Shown: positions 9,346-17,931 of the stretch, one piece after another
Layout: each line of letters starts with the position of its first letter
How positions within the stretch are numbered: position 1 is the stretch's first letter
Origin: Flavobacterium sp.
GTDB lineage: Bacteria > Bacteroidota > Bacteroidia > Flavobacteriales > Flavobacteriaceae
DNA: 64,000 nucleotides
NCBI RefSeq assembly: GCF_028689845.1
Contig: NZ_JAQVCH010000001.1
Coordinates: 248,001 to 312,000 of the forward strand
Reading direction: 5' to 3'
Position numbers and translations under genes: made by a program
The notes under the pieces: model-generated
The model's database searches: none
Told to the model about the DNA's origin: nothing
What the model saw: only the letters and a program-made list of their open reading frames with translations

Positions 9346-10617
9346 ATGACAATTTTACTTCTTGGTTCTGGCGGAAGAGAGCATGCTTTTGCATGGAAAA
9401 TGCTTCAAAGCTCAAAATGCTCACAACTTTTTGTCGCTCCTGGTAATGCCGGCACGGCAACAATTGCAACTAATATTGCTATCAACCCAACCGATTTTGA
9501 AGCGATTAAGCAATTTGTGTTAGCTAAAAAAGTAGAAATGGTGGTCGTAGGGCCAGAAGACCCTTTAGTTCATGGTATTTATGATTTCTTTGGTAATGAT
9601 GCTGATTTAAAAGATATTCCAGTTATCGGGCCGTCACAAGAAGGAGCAAAATTGGAAGGCAGTAAAGAATATGCAAAAGAATTTTTAATTAAACATCAAA
9701 TTCCAACCGCGGCTTATGCTAGTTTTACGGCAGAAACAGTGGAAGAAGGATTTGCATTTTTAGAAACCTTATCGCCTCCTTATGTATTAAAAGCAGACGG
9801 ATTAGCTGCCGGAAAAGGTGTTGTGATTTTGGCTGATTTATCCGAAGCTAAAAACGAATTGAAAAGCATGTTGGTTGACCAAAAGTTTGGAAATGCCAGT
9901 GCAAAAGTAGTCATCGAAGAATTTTTAGACGGAATTGAATTGAGTTGTTTTGTGTTGACCGATGGAAAAAATTACAAAATTCTTCCAACAGCCAAAGATT
10001 ATAAACGAATTGGCGAAGGTGATACCGGCTTGAATACCGGCGGAATGGGAGCGGTTTCTCCTGTTTCTTTTGCAGATGCTGCTTTGATGGAAAAAATTGA
10101 AACGCGAATTGTCATCCCAACCATAAATGGGCTTCAAGAAGACGGAATTGTGTATAAAGGTTTTATTTTCATTGGTTTAATTAATGTCAAAGGCGAACCA
10201 ATGGTCATCGAATACAACGTTCGGATGGGTGATCCTGAAACAGAAGTAGTTTTACCGCGAATTCAATCAGATTTGGTAGTCTTATTTCAAGCGGTGGCGG
10301 AAGAAAAGTTAAACACCATTTCATTACAAATTGACCAACGAAGTGCTGCCACGATTATGTTAGTATCGGGCGGTTATCCTGAAAATTTTGAAAAGGGAAA
10401 AGTAATTTCAGGAATTGAAACCGTCACGGATTCACTTGTTTTTCATGCAGGAACAAAAATAGAAAACAATACGATTGTTTCTAATGGTGGCCGGGTTTTA
10501 GCGGTAACTTCTTTTGGGATTGATTTTGATGAAGCCATAAAAAAATCCTATCAAAATATAGCAAAACTAAATTTTGATAAGATGTATTATAGAAAAGATA
10601 TTGGCTTTGACTTATAA
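9346..10617 (+). CDS. purD: phosphoribosylamine-glycine ligase
   Basis: PurD is the cytosolic ATP-grasp enzyme that joins phosphoribosylamine and glycine to form GAR, the second step of purine synthesis. The N-terminus MTILLLGSGGREHAFAWK, the GPSQEGAKLEGSK segment, the ADGLAAGKGV ATP-grasp motif near residue 151 and YNVRMGDPE near residue 287 are diagnostic. Its 423 residues are full length. It stands alone on the plus strand with its own promoter motif and faces a small minus-strand gene downstream. Assignment is secure. Confidence 0.97.
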   Translation: MTILLLGSGGREHAFAWKMLQSSKCSQLFVAPGNAGTATIATNIAINPTDFEAIKQFVLAKKVEMVVVGPEDPLVHGIYDFFGNDADLKDIPVIGPSQEGAKLEGSKEYAKEFLIKHQIPTAAYASFTAETVEEGFAFLETLSPPYVLKADGLAAGKGVVILADLSEAKNELKSMLVDQKFGNASAKVVIEEFLDGIELSCFVLTDGKNYKILPTAKDYKRIGEGDTGLNTGGMGAVSPVSFADAALMEKIETRIVIPTINGLQEDGIVYKGFIFIGLINVKGEPMVIEYNVRMGDPETEVVLPRIQSDLVVLFQAVAEEKLNTISLQIDQRSAATIMLVSGGYPENFEKGKVISGIETVTDSLVFHAGTKIENNTIVSNGGRVLAVTSFGIDFDEAIKKSYQNIAKLNFDKMYYRKDIGFDL

Positions 10618-10640
10618 AATAAAACGAGTTAGAGAACGTT

Positions 10641-10871
10641 TTACTTTAAGAAAGAGTGAGCGGTAGTATCTTGTTTTTCTTCGTTGTTTTTTTGGTGCGT
10701 TCTAAGTTGTAAAACCCAATAAACAAGGGCAGAAAAACAAATAAGCATGAATACAAAATTAAATATATTGGCTCCCCACCAGCTAGACAATTCCAGGTTT
10801 CTGAAAAAGTCGTATGGAAGAAGTAAAAGATCTACAAACAAGGTTTGAATTGCTTCGAAAAATGCTTTCAT
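10641..10871 (-). CDS. small membrane protein, probably DUF6341 family
   Basis: This 76-residue protein has one amphipathic N-terminal stretch (FEAIQTLFVDLLLLPYDFF) and one clear membrane helix near residues 35-56, followed by a polar, glutamine- and lysine-rich tail. From memory, a protein of this kind sits between purD and a DUF6427 membrane protein in other Flavobacterium genomes and is annotated DUF6341. No function is known and no catalytic motif is visible. It is divergent from the gene at 10918, with 46 bases between them. That it is real is supported by the conserved context rather than by motifs. Confidence 0.6.
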   Translation of the reverse strand: MKAFFEAIQTLFVDLLLLPYDFFRNLELSSWWGANIFNFVFMLICFSALVYWVLQLRTHQKNNEEKQDTTAHSFLK

Positions 10872-10917
10872 AGTATAAAGTATTATATTTACATTCGCAA
10901 AAGTATAAAATATCCTT

Positions 10918-11859
10918 ATGATAGCAAGTCTTTTTAGTAAATCTAGACCATTTAATTATGTTTTACTTACTTTTTTATTGGTTTTATGCTATTTACTATA
11001 TCAAATTAAGCACAATTTTAGTAGTCCAACCGAAGAATTTATGGTTTTTGGATTAATTGAAAAAGGTTTCGTTTTAATTTTATTGGTTGCTTCCATTTTT
11101 ATTACAAACTTTATTGCCAAGAAAAATGGATTGAGTAAAGACAGTAGTTTTTCATTTCTCTTCTTTTTTCTTTTTATTTTGTTTATTCCTTCCGTTTTTG
11201 ATAACGTCAAGCTAATACTTTCTTCCTTTTTTATATTATTGGCTTTGCGAAGATTGATTTCAATGAAATCGATGATTACACCAAAAGAAAAAATTTTTGA
11301 TGCATCTTTTTGGATTTTTATGGCTACTCTTTTTCATTTTTGGAGTATTTTATTTATTGTCATAGTATTTGTTTCGATTATCCTCCATGTTTCTAACGAT
11401 TATAGAAATTGGATTATTCCTTTCATTGCTTTATTTACCGTCTTTATACTTTTTTTATTCTTCTCGCTTATCATTGATAAACAGTGGATTACTATAGTGT
11501 GGAATCAAATGCAACTGGATTTTGAATTTTATTACTTTACGAATTCTATTGAAAACTTGTCTTTGTCTATTTGGGTATTATTTTCTGTGTTTTTTCTTTT
11601 CGCAATGATTTTTACGTTGTCAAAACGGCCAATAATTTTACACGCTTCTTTTCAAAAGATACTTTTTTCAATGATTATTGCAGTATTGGTTTACGTTTTT
11701 TCTTCAGATAAAAGCAACGACCTATTAATTTTCGGGTTGATGCCCTTGTCCATTTTAGCCACGGCTTACATAGAACAACTTCGTGATGCGGTTGCTAAAG
11801 AAGTGATAACAGCAAGTATTGCAATTTTAGGATTACTTCTTTTTGTATTTCAATTATAA
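10918..11859 (+). CDS. polytopic membrane protein, probably DUF6427 family
   Basis: This 313-residue protein is almost entirely hydrophobic, with roughly eight to ten membrane segments and short basic loops. It has no recognisable transporter or enzyme motif. In related genomes a protein with this neighbourhood (purD on one side, upp on the other) is annotated DUF6427. It is convergent with upp, and the two stop codons share the palindrome TTATAA (11854-11859), so the coding regions overlap by six bases. A near-match promoter motif TATATTTA lies at 10884-10891. Function is unknown. Confidence 0.7.
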   Translation: MIASLFSKSRPFNYVLLTFLLVLCYLLYQIKHNFSSPTEEFMVFGLIEKGFVLILLVASIFITNFIAKKNGLSKDSSFSFLFFFLFILFIPSVFDNVKLILSSFFILLALRRLISMKSMITPKEKIFDASFWIFMATLFHFWSILFIVIVFVSIILHVSNDYRNWIIPFIALFTVFILFLFFSLIIDKQWITIVWNQMQLDFEFYYFTNSIENLSLSIWVLFSVFFLFAMIFTLSKRPIILHASFQKILFSMIIAVLVYVFSSDKSNDLLIFGLMPLSILATAYIEQLRDAVAKEVITASIAILGLLLFVFQL

Positions 11860-12507
11860 TTTAATGCCATAAGCCAAATCACCTGCATCGCCTAAGCCAG
11901 GTATAATATAGTTTTTTTCATTCAAACCATCGTCTAGAGCAGCAACCCAAAGATGGCAAGTAGGCGGTAAGTTTTCTTCTAAATAAGCGATTCCTTCAGG
12001 CGTAGCAATAACCACTGCAATGTGAATTTCTTTTGGATTTTGCTCTAAGTGAAGTTTTTGTAAAACGGCAACCATCGATTGACCAGTGGCCAACATTGGA
12101 TCAATTAAAATAAGCGTTTTATTTTCAAACGAAGGAGCCGCTTGATATTCAACCAAAATTTCAAAATAATCATCGTTGTTTGGATGATGACGATAAGCCG
12201 AGACAAAACCGTTTTCAGCATTATCAAAAATGGACATAAAACCAGTATGCAATGCTAAACCAGCTCTTAAAATGGAACACAAAACCACATGATCTGCAAT
12301 GGCCGTTGTTTTTTTTATTCCAAGTGGTGTTTGCACCTCGATAGGCTCATAAGCTAGGGTTTTACTCAATTCATAAGCCATAATTTCGCCAATGCGTTCG
12401 ATATTTTTCCGAAATCGCATACTGTCTTTTTGTATATGAACATCGCGAATTTGGGCTAAAAAATGATTCAAAACACTGTTTTGGTCTGAGATAAAATGAA
12501 GTTGCAT
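11854..12507 (-). CDS. upp: uracil phosphoribosyltransferase
   Basis: This cytosolic pyrimidine-salvage enzyme makes UMP from uracil and PRPP. The PRPP-binding loop LILIDPMLATGQS is near residues 131-143, the SILRAGLALHTG segment near residues 80-91, and the uracil-binding C-terminus YIIPGLGDAGDLAYG is complete. Its 217 residues match family length. It is transcribed divergently from the DUF4254 gene and its stop overlaps that of the membrane protein at 10918. Assignment is secure. Confidence 0.95.
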   Translation of the reverse strand: MQLHFISDQNSVLNHFLAQIRDVHIQKDSMRFRKNIERIGEIMAYELSKTLAYEPIEVQTPLGIKKTTAIADHVVLCSILRAGLALHTGFMSIFDNAENGFVSAYRHHPNNDDYFEILVEYQAAPSFENKTLILIDPMLATGQSMVAVLQKLHLEQNPKEIHIAVVIATPEGIAYLEENLPPTCHLWVAALDDGLNEKNYIIPGLGDAGDLAYGIKL

Positions 12508-12549
12508 AAACCTTTTGTATTGGAATTAGTTTGATAAAGGTATAAAAAG

Positions 12550-12557
12550 TATATTTG
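12550..12557 (+). promoter_or_regulatory. Bacteroidota -7 promoter motif for the DUF4254 gene
   Basis: TATATTTG is an exact TAnnTTTG match that ends 19 bases before the ATG at 12577. Confidence 0.5.
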
Positions 12558-12576
12558 TATTTTAAACTCTAGAGCT

Positions 12577-13182
12577 ATGTTTTCACAAACTGCATTTTCT
12601 GTTTTCGAACAAAGTATTATCGATTATCACATTCATAACGATGTAAATCAGACGATTAACAACCCATTTCCAAAAGATAAAATTGAGCATTTATTGTATG
12701 CTAAAAACTGGGTAGATACTGTTCAATGGCATTATGAAGATATTATTCGTGATCCACAAATTGACCCTGTTGCCGCCTTAACGTTAAAGCGAAAAATCGA
12801 TGCTTCCAATCAGGTTCGTACCGATATGGTGGAATATATAGACAGTTATTTTCTCCAAAAATACAGTGATGTCAACGTAAAATCGGATGCTACCATCAAC
12901 ACCGAAAGTCCAGCTTGGGCTTTTGACCGCTTATCTATTTTAGCTCTGAAAATTTATCACATGAATGAAGAGGCCACGCGTATAGAAGCATCGGCAGAAC
13001 ACCGTGCAAAATGTCAAGAAAAATTAAATGTACTTCTTGAGCAAAAAAGCGATATGTTTTCTGCTATAGATCAATTGTTAAAAGACATTGAAAATGGCAA
13101 TAAGTATATGAAAGTGTACAAGCAAATGAAAATGTACAATGATGAGGAGTTAAATCCGGTATTATATCAAAATAAAAAATAA
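12577..13182 (+). CDS. DUF4254 domain protein
   Basis: This 201-residue soluble, mostly helical protein has no signal peptide. It matches the pattern of the DUF4254 family of Bacteroidota: HNDVNQTINNP near residue 20, the NWVDTVQWHYEDIIRDP segment, and AWAFDRLSILALKIYHM near residue 112. The family often lies beside glycosyltransferase family 9 genes, as here, where a GT9 gene follows after 93 bases. That suggests a link with lipopolysaccharide or surface-glycan synthesis, but the function is not established. A long hairpin with a T-rich tail follows it. Confidence 0.8.
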   Translation: MFSQTAFSVFEQSIIDYHIHNDVNQTINNPFPKDKIEHLLYAKNWVDTVQWHYEDIIRDPQIDPVAALTLKRKIDASNQVRTDMVEYIDSYFLQKYSDVNVKSDATINTESPAWAFDRLSILALKIYHMNEEATRIEASAEHRAKCQEKLNVLLEQKSDMFSAIDQLLKDIENGNKYMKVYKQMKMYNDEELNPVLYQNKK

Positions 13183-13191
13183 ACATTTTTG

Positions 13192-13258
13192 AACCAGTAA
13201 GCGATAAAGAAAATTAAGTACCAAAGCTTAAAGACCTTCATCTCTTACTGGTTTTTAA
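13192..13258 (+). terminator. long-stem terminator-like hairpin
   Basis: AACCAGTAAG (13192-13201) pairs perfectly with CTTACTGGTT (13244-13253). The stem extends inward through GAT/ATC after one mismatch, and a T-rich run follows. The loop is longer than usual. It probably ends the DUF4254 transcript. Confidence 0.55.
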
Positions 13259-13275
13259 TTTTTAAAAGTCGCTAA

Positions 13276-14322
13276 TTGCCTCAGAAATCCAAACACATCC
13301 TTGTAATTCGTTTATCAGCAATGGGCGATGTGGCCATGACCGCTCCTGTTTTGCGAGCTTTGGTTTTACAAAATCCCGAAGTAAAAATCACCATTGTTTC
13401 CCGTCCTTTTTTTAAACCAATCTTTGATGATATTCCAAATCTTACTTTTTTTGAAGTTGATTTAAAAAAACGGCACAAAGGTTTTTTAGGTTTAATCCGA
13501 TTATTTTTAGATTTGAACAAACTCGGAATTTCTCACGTAGCCGATTTACATAATGTTTTACGTTCGAAAATAGTTCGCAGTTTCTTCGCCTTAAGCGGAA
13601 AAAAAGTTGCAGCAACCGATAAGGGAAGAGCTGATAAAAAAGCGTTAACTCGCACTGCCAATAAAGTTTTTAAACCCACCAAATCCATGTTTGAACGTCA
13701 CGTGGAAACTTTTACTAAATTAGGTTTTCAAATTGATTTGTCAAAGCCACAATTTCCCGAAAAAGCGATTTTATCAAACGAGATTTTGAGCAAAACTGGA
13801 GAAGTTTCAAACCTGAAACTAATTGCAATTGCTCCCTTTGCTCAGTATGAAGGCAAGGTTTATCCTTTAGATTTAATGCAAAAAGTGGTTGATGCATTGG
13901 CCCAGCATCCAAACTATAAAATTTTGCTTTTTGGCGGCGGAAATGAGGAAATTAAAAAATTAATTCAATTGCAAAACCATCATGAAAATGTGGTTGTTGT
14001 TGCCGGAAAAATTAATTTTAAAGAAGAACTTCAACTTATTTCAAATGTAAAGGTGATGCTTTCTATGGATTCTGGAAATGCTCATTTGGCTGCAATGCTT
14101 GGCGTAAAAGTTATTACGCTTTGGGGAGTAACGCATCCGTTTTTGGGCTTTAAACCGTTTAATCAACCGTTGGAAAATTGTTTGGTTTCAGATAGAACAA
14201 CTTATCCATTACTACCAACATCGGTTTACGGAAACAAAACGGTTCCTGGATATGAAGATGCCATGCGAAGCATTTTACCTCAAAAAGTGATTGAAAAAAT
14301 TAACACAATTCTTAGAGATTAA
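13276..14322 (+). CDS. glycosyltransferase family 9 (heptosyltransferase-like)
   Basis: This is a GT-B enzyme of the ADP-heptose:LPS heptosyltransferase family, expected to act on the cytoplasmic side of the inner membrane. The N-terminus KHILVIRLSAMGDVAMTAPV and the nucleotide-sugar region MLSMDSGNAHLAAMLGVK followed by TLWGVTHP near residue 280 are characteristic. No ATG precedes the conserved LVIRLSAMGD segment, so the TTG at 13276 is the only sensible start. At 348 residues it is full length. The DUF4254 gene upstream is its usual partner. The donor sugar in this phylum is unknown. Confidence 0.85.
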   Translation: MPQKSKHILVIRLSAMGDVAMTAPVLRALVLQNPEVKITIVSRPFFKPIFDDIPNLTFFEVDLKKRHKGFLGLIRLFLDLNKLGISHVADLHNVLRSKIVRSFFALSGKKVAATDKGRADKKALTRTANKVFKPTKSMFERHVETFTKLGFQIDLSKPQFPEKAILSNEILSKTGEVSNLKLIAIAPFAQYEGKVYPLDLMQKVVDALAQHPNYKILLFGGGNEEIKKLIQLQNHHENVVVVAGKINFKEELQLISNVKVMLSMDSGNAHLAAMLGVKVITLWGVTHPFLGFKPFNQPLENCLVSDRTTYPLLPTSVYGNKTVPGYEDAMRSILPQKVIEKINTILRD

Positions 14323-14394
14323 TTGTAGGATAGTCGTTGCTTTTCAAACTAGGATTCAGTTATCTTCCCTAAATGCAATTTATTTATCTTTCAA

Positions 14395-14419
14395 CCAATC
14401 ACTAGTCACTAACCACTAT
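14395..14419. repeat. degenerate 7-bp repeat between convergent genes
   Basis: Read on the minus strand, this stretch contains TTAGTGACTAGTGATT, built from AGTGACT/AGTGATT heptads like those at 53598-53632. It lies between the GT9 gene and the end of the PaaE-like gene. The 93-base gap holds no other feature that I can see. Confidence 0.4.
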
Positions 14420-15468
14420 ACATCATCATAATCAATCACTAATTCGGAAGAAGTAGGATGAGCTTGACACGTTAAAATTAATCCGTCTGCAATTTCTTTA
14501 TCCGTTAAAATCGTGTTCTTTTTCATTTCTGCCGTTCCTTTTTTAATTCGGCCTAAGCAACTGCTACAAATACCGCCTTGACAAGAATAAGGAGCGTCTA
14601 AACCTTGTTTTAAAGCAGCTTCTAACACATTTTGTTTTTGCGACATTTCAAACGAAGTTTCATCACTATCTAATAAAATCGTGATTTTTGTGTGTCCTTC
14701 TAACGATTGACTAATCTCATTTTCGCTAGTTGTGGTCGAAAACAATTCAAATTTGATGTCTTTTTCTTTAACATTGTTTTCTTTAAGTGTTTGACTCACT
14801 AGATTAATCATTTCTTCTGGTCCGCACAAATAGAATTTATCAAATTCTTTTTCTTTATGCTTATTTTTCAAAATAAAATTAATGGTAGATTTTTCAATGC
14901 GTCCGAATAAGTGATCTTCTATATTTTGTTGGCTAAAAACATAATGTACAAAAAACCGGCCAATATATTTTTGTTGTAAATCGTGTAATTGATTGTAAAA
15001 AATCGTGTCTTCGGGTTTTTTATTGCCATAAACCAATACAAAAGTGCTGTTTGGTTCTTTCTCTAAAACGGTTTTAAGAATTGATAAAACGGGAGTGATT
15101 CCGCTACCGGCCACAAAAGCAGCATAATTCTTAATCCGAGCAGCATCGGGTTCAAAAGTAAATTTTCCTTCGGGAGTTCCTACTTCTAGTACTTTCCCAA
15201 CGGTTAATTGTTCGTTGGCAAACTTTGAAAAATAGCCGTTTTTTACCGCTTTGATTGCAATTCGAAGTTCCTTACTTTCAGGTGAAGAACAAATAGAATA
15301 AGCTCGACGAATTTCAATCCCATCAAGGGTTAATTTTAAATTAATATATTGGCCCGCAATAAATCGGAAGTTATCTTCGATTTCTACAGGAATATGAAAT
15401 TGAACAGAAACAGCTTCTGGCGTTTCTCTTTTAACTTCTTTTACAGCTAATTTAAAAAAAGTAGACAT
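14416..15468 (-). CDS. ferredoxin-NADP reductase-like oxidoreductase with C-terminal 2Fe-2S domain (PaaE-like)
   Basis: This soluble flavoprotein moves electrons from NAD(P)H through FAD to a plant-type 2Fe-2S centre and then to a partner oxygenase or desaturase. The order is an FAD-binding barrel with RRAYSICSSP near residue 54, an NAD(P) domain with VAGSGITPVLS near residue 119 and LCGPEEM near residue 214, and a ferredoxin domain. Four iron-sulfur cysteines lie in SCQGGICSSCLG and LTCQA. The organisation matches PaaE and related reductases, but no phenylacetate oxygenase genes are nearby. The partner is therefore unknown; a fatty-acid desaturase is one possibility. It has its own promoter on the minus strand. 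Confidence 0.85.
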   Translation of the reverse strand: MSTFFKLAVKEVKRETPEAVSVQFHIPVEIEDNFRFIAGQYINLKLTLDGIEIRRAYSICSSPESKELRIAIKAVKNGYFSKFANEQLTVGKVLEVGTPEGKFTFEPDAARIKNYAAFVAGSGITPVLSILKTVLEKEPNSTFVLVYGNKKPEDTIFYNQLHDLQQKYIGRFFVHYVFSQQNIEDHLFGRIEKSTINFILKNKHKEKEFDKFYLCGPEEMINLVSQTLKENNVKEKDIKFELFSTTTSENEISQSLEGHTKITILLDSDETSFEMSQKQNVLEAALKQGLDAPYSCQGGICSSCLGRIKKGTAEMKKNTILTDKEIADGLILTCQAHPTSSELVIDYDDV

Positions 15469-15482
15469 GGTGTTTTTTTTGA

Positions 15483-15490
15483 CAAAGTTA
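15483..15490 (-). promoter_or_regulatory. Bacteroidota promoter for the PaaE-like gene
   Basis: Read on the minus strand this is TAACTTTG, an exact TAnnTTTG match about 14 bases before the ATG. A TTG (minus strand; plus 15513-15515) sits 22 bases upstream, which is within the usual spacing to the -33 element. Confidence 0.5.
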
Positions 15491-15597
15491 CAAATATGAA
15501 CTAGTATCCTCTCAATTCAACACTAATTTTTATTTTTACATGTAACAAATTAACGATATTGGTTACTAACTTTACAATCATAAATCACAACTTGTTT

Positions 15598-17070
15598 ATG
15601 TTCAAACACTTTATTTCTCTTGAATGGAAATCTTTTTTTAGAGCCGCCTCGTTTCAAACCAACATGGCTTTAAAAATACTGATGCTTTTTGTTGCCCTCT
15701 ATTTTATTGTCATGTTTTTGGCATTAGGGGCGGGTTCTTATTTTATTATAGAAAAAGCAACATCCGAAGAACCTTTTGGGTTTATTAACAAATTCATTAT
15801 TTATTATTTTGTTTTTGATTTGGTTTTCCGATTCTTTTTTCAAAAAACACCAGTACTTAATATTAAACCGCTTTTGTATATTAATATTAAGAAAAGCACC
15901 ATCGTAAATTATACACTCGGAAAAACAGTTTTGTCCTTTTTTAACCTTGTACATCTGTTTTTTTTCATACCACTCGCGGTTGTTTTACTAATTGAAAACT
16001 TTGAGGTCTTGGGTGTTTTCTCGTGGTTGTTTTCGATGCTTCTATTGGTGTTTAGCTTTAATTTTCTAAACATTTTAATTGATAAAAGAGATGCCGTTTT
16101 TTATGCAGTGGTTGTTTTATTTTTGATATTTGGCAGTTTGCAATATTTTAATTTATTTGATGTAACCTTTTATACGCAAGCTTTTTTTTACAGTTTGTAT
16201 GAAATGCCTTGGATGGTTATTTTGCCTATCGCATTCCTTTTAATTATTTTTAAAATTACGCATTCCTTTTTTAAACAAAATCTATATTTAGATGCCGGAT
16301 TAGCTATTAAACAAGAAGAAGCGAAAACCCAAAATCTAGACTGGCTCAGTCAATTTGGAACTTTAGGTACTTTTTTAAAAAACGACATCAAATTAATTAC
16401 CCGAAATAAACGAGCCAAAACCGTCATTTTAATGAGTGTTTTGTTTCTGTTTTACGGTTTGCTTTTTATGACTGGAGCAATTGAAGCCTACAAAGGACCC
16501 GTTTGGACCATTTTTGGCGGGATTTTTGTTTCAGGAGGGTTTTTATTCAGTTTTGGACAATTTGTGCCAAGCTGGGATAGTTCTTACTACAATTTAATGA
16601 TGAGTCAAAACATTCAATACCGCGAATATATTAGTTCAAAATGGTGGTTAATGGTTATCGTAACGTTGATTTCTACCTTAATTGCTTCTTTTTATTTGTT
16701 TTTTGGATGGAAAGTTTATTTGGCAGTCTTGGCTGCAGCGGTTTACAACATCGGAATAAACGCTTACATCGTTCTTTTGGCAGGAGCTTATACTAAAACA
16801 CCTATTGATTTAATGAGTAATCGCAATGCGTTTGGCGATAAAAAAGCCTTTAATGTTAAAACGTTGTTGCTCATTATCCCACAATTAGTTATTCCTCTTG
16901 GGTTGTATTATGCTGGTATCACTTGGTTCAATGACTTGACGGGCTTTGCCTTTGTCGCTCTTGCCGGTGTTGCTGGATTTGCCTTAAGAAACAAAGCTTT
17001 TGATAGCATCGAAAAAATATATAAAACCAAGAAATACGAAACAATTGCAGCGTATAAACAAAAAAATTAA
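15598..17070 (+). CDS. DUF5687 family membrane protein, probable ABC permease
   Basis: This is a 490-residue polytopic inner-membrane protein. The start MFKHFISLEWKSFFRAASF is typical of DUF5687 proteins and decides the ATG at 15598 over an upstream TTG. About ten to twelve membrane segments follow, in two halves separated by a cytoplasmic stretch near residues 235-275. The next gene, 14 bases downstream, is an ABC ATPase, so the two very likely form an exporter. The family resembles ABC-2 type permeases. The substrate is unknown. Confidence 0.8.
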   Translation: MFKHFISLEWKSFFRAASFQTNMALKILMLFVALYFIVMFLALGAGSYFIIEKATSEEPFGFINKFIIYYFVFDLVFRFFFQKTPVLNIKPLLYINIKKSTIVNYTLGKTVLSFFNLVHLFFFIPLAVVLLIENFEVLGVFSWLFSMLLLVFSFNFLNILIDKRDAVFYAVVVLFLIFGSLQYFNLFDVTFYTQAFFYSLYEMPWMVILPIAFLLIIFKITHSFFKQNLYLDAGLAIKQEEAKTQNLDWLSQFGTLGTFLKNDIKLITRNKRAKTVILMSVLFLFYGLLFMTGAIEAYKGPVWTIFGGIFVSGGFLFSFGQFVPSWDSSYYNLMMSQNIQYREYISSKWWLMVIVTLISTLIASFYLFFGWKVYLAVLAAAVYNIGINAYIVLLAGAYTKTPIDLMSNRNAFGDKKAFNVKTLLLIIPQLVIPLGLYYAGITWFNDLTGFAFVALAGVAGFALRNKAFDSIEKIYKTKKYETIAAYKQKN

Positions 17071-17084
17071 TCAACACAATTGAT

Positions 17085-17780
17085 ATGATACAAGTTCAAC
17101 AGCTTACAAAAACATATAACGGCACAACCGTTTTAAATATTGAACACTTAGAAATTCCAAAAGGGCAAAGTTTTGGGTTAGTGGGAAACAATGGAGCCGG
17201 AAAAACAACTTTTTTCAGTTTGTTGTTAGATTTAATTCAGCCTACAACGGGTTTAATTACAAGCAATTCCATTCAAATTAATACAAGTGAAAAATGGAAA
17301 CCGTTTACATCTGCCTTTATTGACGAAAGTTTTTTGATTGGTTATTTAACTCCAGAAGAATATTTTTATTTTATCGGCGAATTGCGTGGATGGAATAAAG
17401 CTGATGTGGATAGTTTTTTAATGAATTACGAAGATTTTTTTAATGGCGAAATTCTAAAAAATAAAAAATATTTACGTGATTTATCCAAAGGAAACTCTAA
17501 AAAAGTAGGGATTGTGGCCGCTTTAATTGGCGAACCAGAAGTTATTATTTTAGATGAGCCGTTTGCTAATTTGGATCCAACAACTCAAATTCGGTTAAAA
17601 AAGATTATTAAAGAATTAGCCGAAAGTAAAAGTGTAACCATATTAGTATCCAGTCATGATTTGCAACATACTGTTGAGGTTTCTAATCGCATTGTGGCAC
17701 TTCAAAAAGGCGAAGTTGTATTAGATTTAATTCCCTCCTCTGAAACCTTGAAGGAATTAGAAGCTTTTTTTGCGGCTTAA
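17085..17780 (+). CDS. ABC transporter ATP-binding protein
   Basis: This 231-residue nucleotide-binding subunit is predicted to power the DUF5687 permease encoded just upstream. Walker A is GNNGAGKTT near residues 35-43. The signature loop reads LSKGNSKKVG instead of the common LSGGQ. Walker B is VIILDEPFANLDP near residue 150, and the H-loop is SSHDLQH. It is a single-domain ATPase of the ABC-2 (CcmA-like) group. The call is firm; the transported substrate is unknown. Confidence 0.9.
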   Translation: MIQVQQLTKTYNGTTVLNIEHLEIPKGQSFGLVGNNGAGKTTFFSLLLDLIQPTTGLITSNSIQINTSEKWKPFTSAFIDESFLIGYLTPEEYFYFIGELRGWNKADVDSFLMNYEDFFNGEILKNKKYLRDLSKGNSKKVGIVAALIGEPEVIILDEPFANLDPTTQIRLKKIIKELAESKSVTILVSSHDLQHTVEVSNRIVALQKGEVVLDLIPSSETLKELEAFFAA

Positions 17781-17931
17781 AGGAGCCGATTTTGCGATTT
17801 ATTTCACCTCGAGAGGGGCAGATAACGAATTTCTGTTTAAAAAAACGGCATTATTTTTCTCTATTTCAAAAAGAAACGTATTTTTACCCTTGCGATATAC
17901 TAAAAACGGGAGTTTTTAGTTATGCCTTTAA
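17781..17931. other. intergenic region with a hairpin upstream of sprE
   Basis: CTAAAAAC (17900-17907) and GTTTTTAG (17912-17919) form a perfect 8-bp stem with a GGGA loop, ending 12 bases before the sprE ATG. A near-match promoter motif TATTTTTA is at 17879-17886. The hairpin would lie in the 5' leader of the transcript and could affect translation or mRNA stability. I see no gene in the region. Confidence 0.4.

Noticed and set aside
11854..11859. TTATAA palindrome shared by the stop codons of two convergent genes.
   Set aside because: It is a simple overlap of two TAA stops in AT-rich DNA and needs no special explanation.
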